Source of the DNA: JAPPFW01 sp965231815
GTDB lineage: Bacteria; Actinomycetota; Acidimicrobiia; Spongiisociales; Spongiisociaceae
Assembly: GCA_965231815.1 (NCBI GenBank)
Contig: OZ246890.1
Location: forward strand, 3,596,001-3,660,000
DNA length: 64,000 bases
Reading direction: 5' to 3'
How positions within the stretch are numbered: the stretch's first letter is position 1; every line of letters starts with the position of its first letter. A program made the position numbers and the translations under genes. The notes below the pieces were generated by a model. That model worked only from the letters and a program-made list of their open reading frames with translations. It searched no databases and was not told the DNA's origin. Below, one piece after another: positions 25,334 to 33,965 of this stretch.

Positions 25334-25745
25334 CCCGCGACTCCTTGGTCCCCTCTGAATGAGACCTAGTCCGCCTCGCCTGGCCGGGGATTACGGCCCC
25401 TCCACTTCCGCAAGCCATAGCGAACCAAGTCTTGGGGGTCTTGGCACTGATACCCAGCAACCCGTCGGGCCAGTCCTCCGACATCCCGCCGTACTCGTTG
25501 ATCTCCGACTCGCGATATGTGGCGATACCGTCATCCTGCTCCGCGAAGATGAGCTTTACGAACTTCTGGATCTCGTCAGTCTGATCCTTATGCTGCAGCA
25601 TGTAGCGAAGCTTGCGAACCTCTCGCTTGGTCGCCAACGCGCCGCCCACAGCCCGGTCATCGGCCTCGGCCGGGCGTTCGCTGAACATGCCGCAACACAG
25701 TTTGCTTCTGTCGTGCCACCCATAGCCTCGAGCAATAGCGGTCAA
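25317..25745 (-). pseudogene. Fragment of an AAA ATPase with DUF3696-like C-terminus
   Basis: This frame contains FVKLIFAEQDDGIATYRESE followed by INEYGGMSEDWPDGLLG, which resembles the very C-terminal block of AAA ATPases with DUF3696 (sensor strand, then x-DWPDGF). No Walker motifs or upstream ATPase domain are present, and the rest of the frame looks random. I read it as the 3' remnant of a larger gene. The boundaries are those of the open frame; the true homologous part covers about 25400-25610. Confidence 0.45.
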
Positions 25746-25823
25746 TCAGGTAGCACAGTTTCCTTCCACGGATGCTCACAGAGGCGTGGCTCACTACGCG
25801 GCTCTCGATCGTGAAAGATCTAG

Positions 25824-26801
25824 CTAGACGAGGCGTTCCACATAGGGAATGAGGATGCCGTGGAACCGGTAGATGGCATCCGCCAGAACCTTATGCCCGG
25901 CTTGGCGTTCCTGGCTCGGCGATCGGTAACCGCCAACCCCCTCTGGCTCCCAATAGACCTTGCTTGAGCGAACTCCTGGTTTGTTAAGCCATTCCAAGGC
26001 GATACCTAGCTCTCGGTCGATTTCCTCTTGGTCAGCCGCAAGCTCGTCAAACAGCCGATCATTCTCTTCCTTATCACCGGTGTCCATATACAGTTCCACG
26101 CGGCACTTATCAGCCAAGGCCACGACGTTGACGTCAAAGGGTTTCTTACGCCAGACCGTTATATATTGGTACACCCTACGACCCGTTGTAGACCAAGTGA
26201 GATTACCCTTTTGCGTCATCATCTTCCGAAGCTCTGACCAGAACTTGCTTCTCTCCCTATCACGTACCTGATCTGCTTCCGAACGCTCACCCGTTCCTGT
26301 CGCGGCCGCCGACTTCCACTCGTTCGGGCCGGCAACCAGCCGGAAGCGGAAACCAGGACGTGAGTCGCCTATGCGTCCTGCTTCGATAGCGACAAGGAAC
26401 AGTCGGATCCCATCAGGGCCGTAGGCCTCCGAATAGCGGTTCCACTCATCTGCCACTGCTACGAACTCGTCGCGGTGGGACTCCGCGACAACGATCACAG
26501 CACGGCACTCGAGACCGACAGCGTAGGCCAGGGCGCGGGTCAGATGATCGTGGTCAGCCTCTCCGTATTGGTTCTCGACCGCCCAATTGCCCCCATCGCC
26601 GTCCTTGGCCAGAATGTCGAGACGCCGGCCTCCAGGGACCTCGACCTCTGTGCGATCCAACTCCAACTCCCCGATTTCCAGATGGTTCGACAGAGCATCG
26701 AGATTATCCGCCAGCCATGGGGTGAAGTCACTCGCCTCGCCCGGCCACACCTCGCGGATATCGATCAGCTTGAACTCTTGGGGCGCAGTCACGGTATCCA
26801 T
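25824..26801 (-). CDS. DUF4268-type protein with PD-(D/E)XK-like N-terminal nuclease domain
   Basis: Protein of 325 aa from the ATG at 26801 (a TTG at 26837 would add 12 residues). The N-terminal half has a restriction-like core: GRRLDILAKDGDGGNWAVEN, where D and the E-x-N/Q of the next strand are placed as in PD-(D/E)XK enzymes, followed by HLTRALAYA and CRAVIVVAE. The C-terminal half (FWSELRKMMTQKG to the end) resembles DUF4268. Proteins of this layout are common in accessory or defence-rich regions. It stands beside a broken ATPase gene and a broken copy of the beta-ureidopropionase gene, so this patch has been rearranged. Target unknown. Confidence 0.72.
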   Translation of the reverse strand: MDTVTAPQEFKLIDIREVWPGEASDFTPWLADNLDALSNHLEIGELELDRTEVEVPGGRRLDILAKDGDGGNWAVENQYGEADHDHLTRALAYAVGLECRAVIVVAESHRDEFVAVADEWNRYSEAYGPDGIRLFLVAIEAGRIGDSRPGFRFRLVAGPNEWKSAAATGTGERSEADQVRDRERSKFWSELRKMMTQKGNLTWSTTGRRVYQYITVWRKKPFDVNVVALADKCRVELYMDTGDKEENDRLFDELAADQEEIDRELGIALEWLNKPGVRSSKVYWEPEGVGGYRSPSQERQAGHKVLADAIYRFHGILIPYVERLV

Positions 26802-26845
26802 ACCGGTGAAACTACCGATCGACTGACGATTCGACAACCGCCACC

Positions 26846-26923
26846 GGAACCTCGGCCATCCGGTTTCGGCACTGCGGTCGGACGGATCGGTGTCTATATC
26901 TATCGCGATCCTCTGGTAGCTCC
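26846..26923 (+). pseudogene. Internally deleted remnant of the beta-ureidopropionase gene
   Basis: The sequence closely parallels 24589-24655 of the intact gene (coding GNLGYPIFDTAVGRVGVYIC). It then jumps to the parent's last codons (coding YDPLVAP), which normally lie about 350 bp further on. The plus frame here reads GTAVGRIGVYIYRDPLVAPY. The joint falls at a CTACGACC-like microhomology present at both parental sites. This shows an old duplication followed by an internal deletion. Confidence 0.7.
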
Positions 26924-27046
26924 CTACCGACGGAGACCGCGACGGTGCAGGAGCGGAGCATCGCCCTATGCCCCCTCGTCACCCGGGCGGTGACCTGGGT
27001 TTCGCTACGCCACGTTATTCTGGGCCGTAGGCTTGGCTAATTCTCG

Positions 27047-27316
27047 TTAACCAAGCACCTCTAGGATCGCAACGATGCCGCCCACCACCGCAACGATCCC
27101 GGCACCCTGTATCCACAGAGCTCGGTAGATGTCCGCCCTGAACTCGGCCAGGTCCGCTCGTACGTCGGCCAATTCGGTCCTGAGCACATCCCGCGTCACC
27201 AGGCCACTCATTGCCTCACCAACAACCTCGACAACTCTCTCCGCCGCCTGCTCCTCCATCCCGGCTGAGCGTAGTTTGCGGACTCCGGCTTGCGTATCAA
27301 GTGGCATTACAGACAT
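27047..27316 (-). CDS. Small coiled-coil membrane protein (DUF1640-like)
   Basis: Protein of about 89 aa from the ATG at 27316 (GGAGG about 11 nt upstream; an ATG at 27307 is also possible). Helical and charged: LRSAGMEEQAAERVVEVVGE, then a heptad-like stretch (LRTELADVRADLAEFRADIY), ending in one membrane helix (GAGIVAVVGGIVAILEVL). The layout resembles the DUF1640/CCDC90 family of coiled-coil membrane proteins, whose bacterial role is unclear. It is similar in plan to the 63-aa protein at 25142. Confidence 0.65.
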   Translation of the reverse strand: MSVMPLDTQAGVRKLRSAGMEEQAAERVVEVVGEAMSGLVTRDVLRTELADVRADLAEFRADIYRALWIQGAGIVAVVGGIVAILEVLG

Positions 27317-27451
27317 TGGGAAGGATACCTCCTTCGCGGACGTTCCTATGATAACGAAGAGTATATACCGTAACACAATGTGTGCTGGAGTAACCATTCC
27401 CGTCGAGGAGTCGGGTGAGATCCCATCGTCCTCCTCGTAGGCATACCGTTC

Positions 27452-27728
27452 TTACCGAGCGCTTGTATCCACATACAGTGTCATCCCCGGTCCTCTTCGA
27501 TGACCTCCGTGGTGCTGAGAGACGACCTACAGTGAACAGAGGGCGGCAGCCCGGCACGCGAAGGGGGTGTGATCCAACCTTCGGAGATTCCCCGATCTAC
27601 CAACGCCGTTCCTCCGAGACCGACCAACCTGGCAACCGGTCGACCGCGATCGGTTACGACGATTCTTCCGCCGCTCGCCGCACATACGCGGATAGATGCG
27701 TCTTTAGTTCTCGTATTCCGATCTCCAT
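27452..27728 (-). pseudogene. Broken VapBC-type toxin-antitoxin pair
   Basis: From the ATG at 27728 the frame reads MEIGIRELKTHLSAYVRRAA, a Phd/YefM-type antitoxin start. A frame change then occurs (stop TAA in the original frame), and the antitoxin continues in another frame as RIVVTDRGRPVARLVGLGG up to a TGA at 27481. The toxin ATG (27484) overlaps this stop and reads MTLYVDTSAR before a TAA at 27452, the usual start of a PIN-domain toxin but cut after 10 codons. Both genes are therefore inactive. The single-base frame change should be confirmed with reads. Confidence 0.7.
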
Positions 27729-27829
27729 GTAGTCACTCTAGAAAAGGCAGATGACTACATCAAGGGGTTGACGAGCTGCGGAGTTAAGCAAGCCGCTCGC
27801 CGCAAGGCAGGAATCTCCACCATTCTGTG

Positions 27830-29374
27830 TCAGACCCGTTCGACGGTCACAGCGGCCAGATTGCGCGACTCGCGGCTGAACTCCACTCCCACCAGATGGA
27901 TGGGCCAACCCAGATGCCGGTAATTGTCTGCGTACCGCCTCTCCTTCATCTGCCGCAACGCTTTGCCCTCCGGTACCGAGCCGACCACCTTGAACTCGAA
28001 CAAATAGATGTTTCCCTTGAACCGCACCGCCATGTCGACCCTGCCGTGGCCGGTGCTGTCCTCCACAATCACGTCCAACCCGGCGGCGGCGAAGTGGGAA
28101 TAGAAAACGCTCGCGTAATAACCCTCGAATCGGGCTAACTCGTTTCGAGTATGCCACTCGTAGGGAATACTCGAGAAGAGACCCCGGAACAGGGTTTCAA
28201 TCCCGCCAAAGTCGTTGGCCGCGAGCAGGTCCCGCAGCCGGAGACCGGCATCCGAGTGCCTGCCTTCCCGCGGCGTCATCACCCTGAGGAGGTGCTCGTT
28301 GAGGCTCTGGCGCACCTCTCGATTCGGGTAGCCAAGCCGGAACAGCGGCGTACCTCCCATATCCTCCACCCCGGCGATGGTGAGGTACCCGGTCTGGAAG
28401 AGCAGCGCTTCCGGCTCGATTGCATCCACATCAAAGGAGGACAGCAGCGTCTCGGTCCCGCTTAGGTTTTCCAGGTCAACGGAAGCCATTCCACGTCTCG
28501 ACATCGTCTCCACGAGGAAGGTCGGGGTTCCGGTCTCGAACCACCAAGCGCCGAAACGGCGGTGTCGAAACAGCAGCAGTACGTCGAAAGGGTTGTAGAC
28601 ATTCTCGTCACCCAACCAGTGGTAGCCGTTGTACCAATCTCGAACCTCGGCGCGGTCCAGGCCGGCTAACTCCGGCCCGAATGTCTCGTCGAGGTCCGAT
28701 TCGGTGTAACCACACACTGCCGAGTAGCGCGAATCCAGGGTTATGTCATCCAGGTTGTTCAAACCGGAGAACAGACTCACCTTGGAGAACTTGCTAACGC
28801 CGGTCAGAAAGGCGAACCTCACATGTGCGTCGCAGTCCTTGATGACCGAGTAGAGATCGCTCAAATGGTCGCGGTTGGCGCGGGCTACATCGGGAATCGC
28901 GAGCGCGTCCAGGATCGGCTTGTCGTATTCGTCCACCAGGACAGCCACCCGCCTACCGGATCGGCGATGCAGCGACCGGATGAGGTGGCGGAGCCGAGCC
29001 GGCCCCGTGTCGTAGCGCCGCTCGATACCTCCGTCCTCTTCGAGTTCGTCGAATTGGATATCCAAGCTCCCGCCGAGTCCGTCCGAGTCCCGGAACTCGC
29101 CCGATCCGAAACTCAGCCGGATAACCGGGCGGGGCGCCGACCAATCCCAATGATGATGGATATCCAGCCCTCTAAACAGAGGCTCGTTGCCCTCAAGGAG
29201 TTCCTTCAGCGTGTCGACCAGCAGGCTCTTCCCGAAGCGGCGGGGACGGGACAGGAAGTAGTAACTGCCTTCATCCAGCAACCGCCGCACGTACCTTGTC
29301 TTATCTACGTAGTAGTAACCGCCCTCGCGGATCGTCCTGAACGTTTGTATTCCGATTGGAAGTTTGCTCTTCAT
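27830..29374 (-). CDS. AAA-like ATPase with C-terminal PD-(D/E)XK nuclease domain (PF09820/DUF1703)
   Basis: Protein of 514 aa from the ATG at 29374. The N-terminal AAA-ATPase-like domain has YYYVDKTRYVRRLL, the P-loop SRPRRFGKSLLVDTL, and the Walker B-like VAVLVDEYDKPIL. The C-terminal DUF1703 nuclease core is GRVDMAVRFKGNIYLFEFKV (D, then E-x-K). This family is widespread and multicopy in many bacteria, with mobile-element-like distribution. Its cellular role is unproven, though defence or selfish-element functions have been suggested. It stands next to the broken VapBC pair. An upstream Met would extend the frame 20 residues without similarity. Confidence 0.88.
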   Translation of the reverse strand: MKSKLPIGIQTFRTIREGGYYYVDKTRYVRRLLDEGSYYFLSRPRRFGKSLLVDTLKELLEGNEPLFRGLDIHHHWDWSAPRPVIRLSFGSGEFRDSDGLGGSLDIQFDELEEDGGIERRYDTGPARLRHLIRSLHRRSGRRVAVLVDEYDKPILDALAIPDVARANRDHLSDLYSVIKDCDAHVRFAFLTGVSKFSKVSLFSGLNNLDDITLDSRYSAVCGYTESDLDETFGPELAGLDRAEVRDWYNGYHWLGDENVYNPFDVLLLFRHRRFGAWWFETGTPTFLVETMSRRGMASVDLENLSGTETLLSSFDVDAIEPEALLFQTGYLTIAGVEDMGGTPLFRLGYPNREVRQSLNEHLLRVMTPREGRHSDAGLRLRDLLAANDFGGIETLFRGLFSSIPYEWHTRNELARFEGYYASVFYSHFAAAGLDVIVEDSTGHGRVDMAVRFKGNIYLFEFKVVGSVPEGKALRQMKERRYADNYRHLGWPIHLVGVEFSRESRNLAAVTVERV

Positions 29375-29594
29375 CGCCTCGCACCTCAACGGACACGCAA
29401 CGATCTCATTTGCCTGCCGTATTCCGGCAAACACAGATCATCGCAGCCTCTCGTAAGGTTGGTCCCAGGTGTTGTCGATCAACCTACTTGCCCGAGGATG
29501 GGTAGGCAATGGCTCGGATAACCGGGCGGGCGGGGATCATCAACGCCGACAGGAAGGTATCCTGCAGGATCATATCTACGAAGGGAGCCCACAG

Positions 29595-30890
29595 GTGGAA
29601 ACCCATGCCGACCTGCTGAGACGACACCAGGCGGTTATCCCCCCGTGGGTCGGTCTCTACTACGAAGAGCCCATCTCTTTGGTGGATGGCGCCGGTCGTC
29701 ATGTGGTGGACGCCGAGGGCAACCGTTACCTTGACTTCTTCGGCGGAATCCTGGTGACGATCGCCGGCCATGCCATCCCCGGCATCGTCGAGGCTATCAA
29801 GAGCCAAGCCGACCGCCTCCTGCACTCCTCGACCCTTTACCTGATGGAGTCCCACATCGAGTTGGCGGAGAAGGTGGCGGAACTGTCCGGGATTCCCGAC
29901 GCCAAAGTGTTCTTCGCCAACTCGGGCACCGAGGCCAACGACACGGCGCTGATGCTCGCCACCCAATACCGCAAGTCGAACCAGGTCTTGGCGATACGGG
30001 GTAGCTATCACGGCAAATCCCACAGCACCATCGGGGTGACCGGTAACGCAGCCTGGTCCGGCACAACCTTCAGTCCCTTCCAGGTGACCTATGTACACGG
30101 CGGCTACAAGGCGCGATCCCCCTTCGGGCACCTACCCGACGACCAGTTCATCGAAAGGTGCGTGGATGATCTGCGCGACCTGCTCGATGTCGCCACCGCA
30201 GGCGACGTAGCGGCCATGATCGCGGAGCCTATCCAGGGGGTTGGGGGCTTCATTACTCCTCCCGACGGTTTGTTCGGAGGCATGAAGGAGGTGTTGGACG
30301 AGCGGGGGATACTGTTCATTTCCGACGAGGTGCAAACCGGATGGGGCCGCACCGGTGAGAATTTCTGGGGATACGAAGCGCACGGGATCGTCCCTGACCT
30401 GATGACTTTTGCCAAAGGACTCGGTAACGGCATGGCAATCGGTGGGGTGGTTGGTCGTCCCGAGGTTATGGACTGCTACCCGGCCAACGCCATCTCAACT
30501 TTCGGGGGCAACCCGATGGCAGCCTCAGCCGCTCTTGCAACCTTGGATTACCTCCAGGAAGAAGATCTGCAGTCCAACGCCTACAAGGTGGGAAGACGAC
30601 TGCGGAACGGGCTCGAGTACCTGGCCGACAAAACAGCGGAAATCACCGAGGTAAGGGGCAAGGGGTTGATGCTGGGGGTGGAACTGTCCGATCCGGCGAC
30701 CGGACAACCCGATCCCGATCTAACCGTCGGGATAATGGAGCAGGCCAAGTCCGAAGGTCTCCTGATCGGCAAGGGCGGACTCTACGGAAACGTATTGAGG
30801 ATCGCTCCTCCCCTTTCCCTTAACGAAGCCGAGTGCGACGAAGGCTTGGCAATACTCGAAACCGCCATAAGCAGTGCAAGCGCCTCCTGA
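29595..30890 (+). CDS. Class III PLP-dependent aminotransferase (beta-alanine / omega-amino acid type)
   Basis: Fold-type I aminotransferase of 431 aa, starting at GTG 29595 with AAGGGAG 7 nt upstream. Class III features: FFANSGTEANDTALMLATQY, SYHGKSHSTIGVTGN, the aspartate in ILFISDEVQTGWGRTG, and the Schiff-base lysine in MTFAKGLGNGMAIGG. It probably transfers the amino group of beta-alanine (made by beta-ureidopropionase) to pyruvate or 2-oxoglutarate, giving malonate semialdehyde. Only 31 bp separate it from the dihydropyrimidinase gene. 4-aminobutyrate or alanine-glyoxylate specificity cannot be excluded from sequence alone. Confidence 0.87.
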   Translation: METHADLLRRHQAVIPPWVGLYYEEPISLVDGAGRHVVDAEGNRYLDFFGGILVTIAGHAIPGIVEAIKSQADRLLHSSTLYLMESHIELAEKVAELSGIPDAKVFFANSGTEANDTALMLATQYRKSNQVLAIRGSYHGKSHSTIGVTGNAAWSGTTFSPFQVTYVHGGYKARSPFGHLPDDQFIERCVDDLRDLLDVATAGDVAAMIAEPIQGVGGFITPPDGLFGGMKEVLDERGILFISDEVQTGWGRTGENFWGYEAHGIVPDLMTFAKGLGNGMAIGGVVGRPEVMDCYPANAISTFGGNPMAASAALATLDYLQEEDLQSNAYKVGRRLRNGLEYLADKTAEITEVRGKGLMLGVELSDPATGQPDPDLTVGIMEQAKSEGLLIGKGGLYGNVLRIAPPLSLNEAECDEGLAILETAISSASAS

Positions 30891-30921
30891 AAGGCGATAG
30901 AACCGATACTCGGAGAGATTC

Positions 30922-32343
30922 ATGGCAACCACACTTATCAAGAACGGGACCGTCGTGACCGCCACCGAGACGATGCAGGCCGACGTGTTGATTGATGGCT
31001 CCAAGATCGTTGCCATCGTTGCGACCGCCAAGGTTGACCTAGGCCTGGTGGCGGACCACACCATTGACGCCTCGGGAAAGCTGGTTCTACCGGGCGGTAT
31101 CGACGTACATACCCATATGGAACTGCCGTTCGGAGGTACCTTCGCAGCCGACACCTTCGAGACCGGCACCCGAGCGGCCGCTTGGGGGGGCACCACCACC
31201 ATCGTCGACTTCGCCGTTCAGGCCAAAGGGGAATCGGCCATGGACGGCTTCGAGAAGTGGATGGAAAAGGCCGAGGGCGAATGCGCCATAGATTACGGAT
31301 TCCACATGATTACCGGCGACATCAACGAACAGACGCTTAAGGAGATGGACATGCTGGTGGAGGAGGGTGTCACTTCCTTCAAGATGTTCATGGCCTATCC
31401 GGGCGTCTTCTACTCCGATGACGGCGAGATAGTTCTGGCTATGCAGAAGGCCGCCGAGAATGGATCGGTCATCGCCATGCACGCCGAGAACGGGATCGCC
31501 ATCGACGTGTTCGTCGGCCAGGCCCTTCAGCGGGGGGAGACCGACCCCATCTATCACGGAATGGTGCGCAAGTCCATCCTGGAAGGCGAAGCGACCCACC
31601 GGGCCATCCGCTTGGCGGAGGTGACCGGCGCTCCTGTCTATTTCGTGCATCTGTCGGCTCTCGAAGCACTCGAACAGGTAACGCGGGCGAGGGACAAGGG
31701 ACGCAACGTGTTCGCCGAGACCTGCCCCCAGTACCTTCTCCTGGATCTGGATCATCTCGGGGATGGCTTCGAGGGCGCCAAGTATGTGTGCTCCCCGCCG
31801 TTGCGCGACCGAGCGGCAGGACACCAGGAGCATCTGTGGCGGGGCCTCAAGACGGACGACCTGCAAGTCGTATCGACCGACCATTGCCCGTTTTGCATGG
31901 GTGACCACCATACTTTCGGTGTCCAGAAGCAACTAGGCAGGGACAACTTCGCGGCCATTCCCAACGGGATTCCCGGGGTCGAGAACCGGATGGAGTTGAT
32001 CTTCGATTCCGGAGTATCGGCAGGTCGGATAAACCTGAACCGCTTCGTCGAGATTACCGCCACGGCGCCGGCCAAGATGTTCGGCCTGTTCCCCAAGAAG
32101 GGGACCATCGCGCCCGGGAGCGATGCGGACATCGTGATCCTGGATCCCGACCTTTCCCACACCATTTCGGTCGAAACCCACCATATGGATGTCGATTACT
32201 CGGCCTACGAAGGTCGGGAACTCACCGGCAAAGTGGAAACCGTCCTTTCGAAAGGCAAGACCGTCATCTCGGGCGGCGCCTATCACGGAAGGAAGGGTGA
32301 CGGAGAATACCTGCGGCGCGGTACCAGCATGTTGTTGCGCTGA
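30922..32343 (+). CDS. hydA: Dihydropyrimidinase / D-hydantoinase
   Basis: Cyclic amidohydrolase (473 aa) that opens dihydrouracil or dihydrothymine (and hydantoins) to N-carbamoyl-beta-amino acids. The metal-binding HxH lies in GGIDVHTHMELPFGG, the bridging carboxylated lysine in TSFKMFMAYPG, further ligands are H in AMHAENG and VHLS, and the aspartate is in VSTDHCPF. Length and the C-terminal GRKGDGEYLRRG extension fit dihydropyrimidinases rather than allantoinases. It forms a likely operon with the aminotransferase upstream and the semialdehyde dehydrogenase downstream. Confidence 0.92.
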   Translation: MATTLIKNGTVVTATETMQADVLIDGSKIVAIVATAKVDLGLVADHTIDASGKLVLPGGIDVHTHMELPFGGTFAADTFETGTRAAAWGGTTTIVDFAVQAKGESAMDGFEKWMEKAEGECAIDYGFHMITGDINEQTLKEMDMLVEEGVTSFKMFMAYPGVFYSDDGEIVLAMQKAAENGSVIAMHAENGIAIDVFVGQALQRGETDPIYHGMVRKSILEGEATHRAIRLAEVTGAPVYFVHLSALEALEQVTRARDKGRNVFAETCPQYLLLDLDHLGDGFEGAKYVCSPPLRDRAAGHQEHLWRGLKTDDLQVVSTDHCPFCMGDHHTFGVQKQLGRDNFAAIPNGIPGVENRMELIFDSGVSAGRINLNRFVEITATAPAKMFGLFPKKGTIAPGSDADIVILDPDLSHTISVETHHMDVDYSAYEGRELTGKVETVLSKGKTVISGGAYHGRKGDGEYLRRGTSMLLR

Positions 32344-32431
32344 ACCGCGCTACTCGGGAGGGATGGGCAATTGGCTCGAATAGCTACGCTACCGTGAACG
32401 AAGGTATACCCACAGCGCGAGGGTTGGGACG

Positions 32432-33925
32432 ATGAAAACCATATCCCATTGGATAGATGGCAAGTCTTGGTCAGGTGAGCCGGAGCGGGCGGGGCCGGTG
32501 TTCAACCCGGCTACCGGAGAGCAGGCGGCCGAGGTGGCTTTCGCCACAGCCGAGGTGGTAGCCGAAGCGGTAGGGGCAGCCCATAAGGCCTTCGAGGACT
32601 GGCGGGTGACGCCGCTCACCAGTCGGCAGAACATCATGTTCGCCTACCGGGAACTCATCACCCGGCATCGTATGGATCTGGCCCGACTGCTAACCGCGGA
32701 ACATGGTAAGACGCTGGACGACGCCCTCGGGGAAGTGCAGCGGGGCCTCGAGGTTGTGGAGTTCGCCTGCAACATCGCCCATCTCCTGAAGGGCGATTTC
32801 TCGGAGCAGGTGAGCAGGTCCGTAGACACCTACACGGTTCGCCAACCTCTGGGAGTGGCGGCCGGGATAACCCCGTTCAACTTTCCGGCCATGGTCCCGA
32901 TGTGGATGTTCCCCATCGCCATCGCTTGCGGTAATACGTTCGTGTTGAAGCCATCGGAAAAGGATCCTTCCGTCTCCATCCTGGCAGCCGAACTCCTGGC
33001 CAAGGCAGGACTACCGAACGGGGTGTTCAATGTGGTTCACGGCGACAAAGAGGCGGTGGACGCCATCCTGGCCCATCCGGACATCGCGGCCGTCTCGTTC
33101 GTGGGCTCCACCCCGATCGCCCGCTACATATACGAGCAGGGCACCCGTAACGGCAAGCGAGTGCAGGCATTAGGCGGCGCCAAGAACCACATGATCGTGC
33201 TCCCTGACGCTGATATGGAACTGGCGGCCGACGCGGCGGTGTCCGCCGGCTACGGGTCTGCCGGTGAACGGTGCATGGCCATCTCGGTAGTCGTCACAGT
33301 GGGTGACGCCGCCGACCGATTACTACCCGAACTCAGGGAACGAATCGCCGATTTGGTGGTTGGGCCGGGGGATGCCGAAGGTGTCCAAATGGGTCCGCTC
33401 GTAACGGCCCAGCACCGGGAACGGGTGGCGGGCTACGTAAACGCGGGTGAGTCCGAGGGTGCTCACCTCCTCGAGGACGGGCGTGGGTTCACCTGCGAGG
33501 GCAACGAGAGCGGATTCTTCTTCGGGCCCACCCTGTTCGATCAAGTAACGGCCGACATGACGATATATCGAGACGAGATCTTCGGGCCGGTCCTCGGGGT
33601 GGTACGCACCGGCTCCTATCAGGAGGCCATCGATTTGATAAACGCCAACCCTTACGGGAACGGAACGGCCATCTTCACCAATGACGGGGGTGCAGCGCGC
33701 AAGTTCCAGGCGGAAGTCGAAGTAGGCATGGTGGGCATCAACGTCCCGATCCCGGTGCCGCTGGCTTTCTACTCCTTCGGGGGTTGGAAGGACTCGATCT
33801 TCGGGGACCATTCCATTTACGGTCCGGAGGGGGTGCACTTCTACACCCGACCTAAAGTAATGATCACCAGATGGTCGGATCCTATTCATAGAGGGGTGGA
33901 TCTCGGATTCCCCCAGCACGGATAG
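32432..33925 (+). CDS. mmsA: CoA-acylating (methyl)malonate-semialdehyde dehydrogenase
   Basis: Aldehyde dehydrogenase of the MmsA branch (497 aa), converting malonate or methylmalonate semialdehyde to acetyl- or propionyl-CoA with NAD and CoA. MmsA-typical start (ISHWIDGKSW), PLGVAAGITPFNFPAMVPMW, glycine loop SFVGSTPIARYIYEQG, LGGAKNHMIVLPDAD and the catalytic cysteine in GSAGERCMAIS. The C-terminal FGGWKDSIFGDHSIYGPEGV also fits. In this context it completes breakdown of beta-alanine or beta-aminoisobutyrate from uracil or thymine. Confidence 0.93.
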   Translation: MKTISHWIDGKSWSGEPERAGPVFNPATGEQAAEVAFATAEVVAEAVGAAHKAFEDWRVTPLTSRQNIMFAYRELITRHRMDLARLLTAEHGKTLDDALGEVQRGLEVVEFACNIAHLLKGDFSEQVSRSVDTYTVRQPLGVAAGITPFNFPAMVPMWMFPIAIACGNTFVLKPSEKDPSVSILAAELLAKAGLPNGVFNVVHGDKEAVDAILAHPDIAAVSFVGSTPIARYIYEQGTRNGKRVQALGGAKNHMIVLPDADMELAADAAVSAGYGSAGERCMAISVVVTVGDAADRLLPELRERIADLVVGPGDAEGVQMGPLVTAQHRERVAGYVNAGESEGAHLLEDGRGFTCEGNESGFFFGPTLFDQVTADMTIYRDEIFGPVLGVVRTGSYQEAIDLINANPYGNGTAIFTNDGGAARKFQAEVEVGMVGINVPIPVPLAFYSFGGWKDSIFGDHSIYGPEGVHFYTRPKVMITRWSDPIHRGVDLGFPQHG

Positions 33926-33965
33926 GGTTAGATCGGATACAAGAGTCGGCAAAGGATCATCCATC

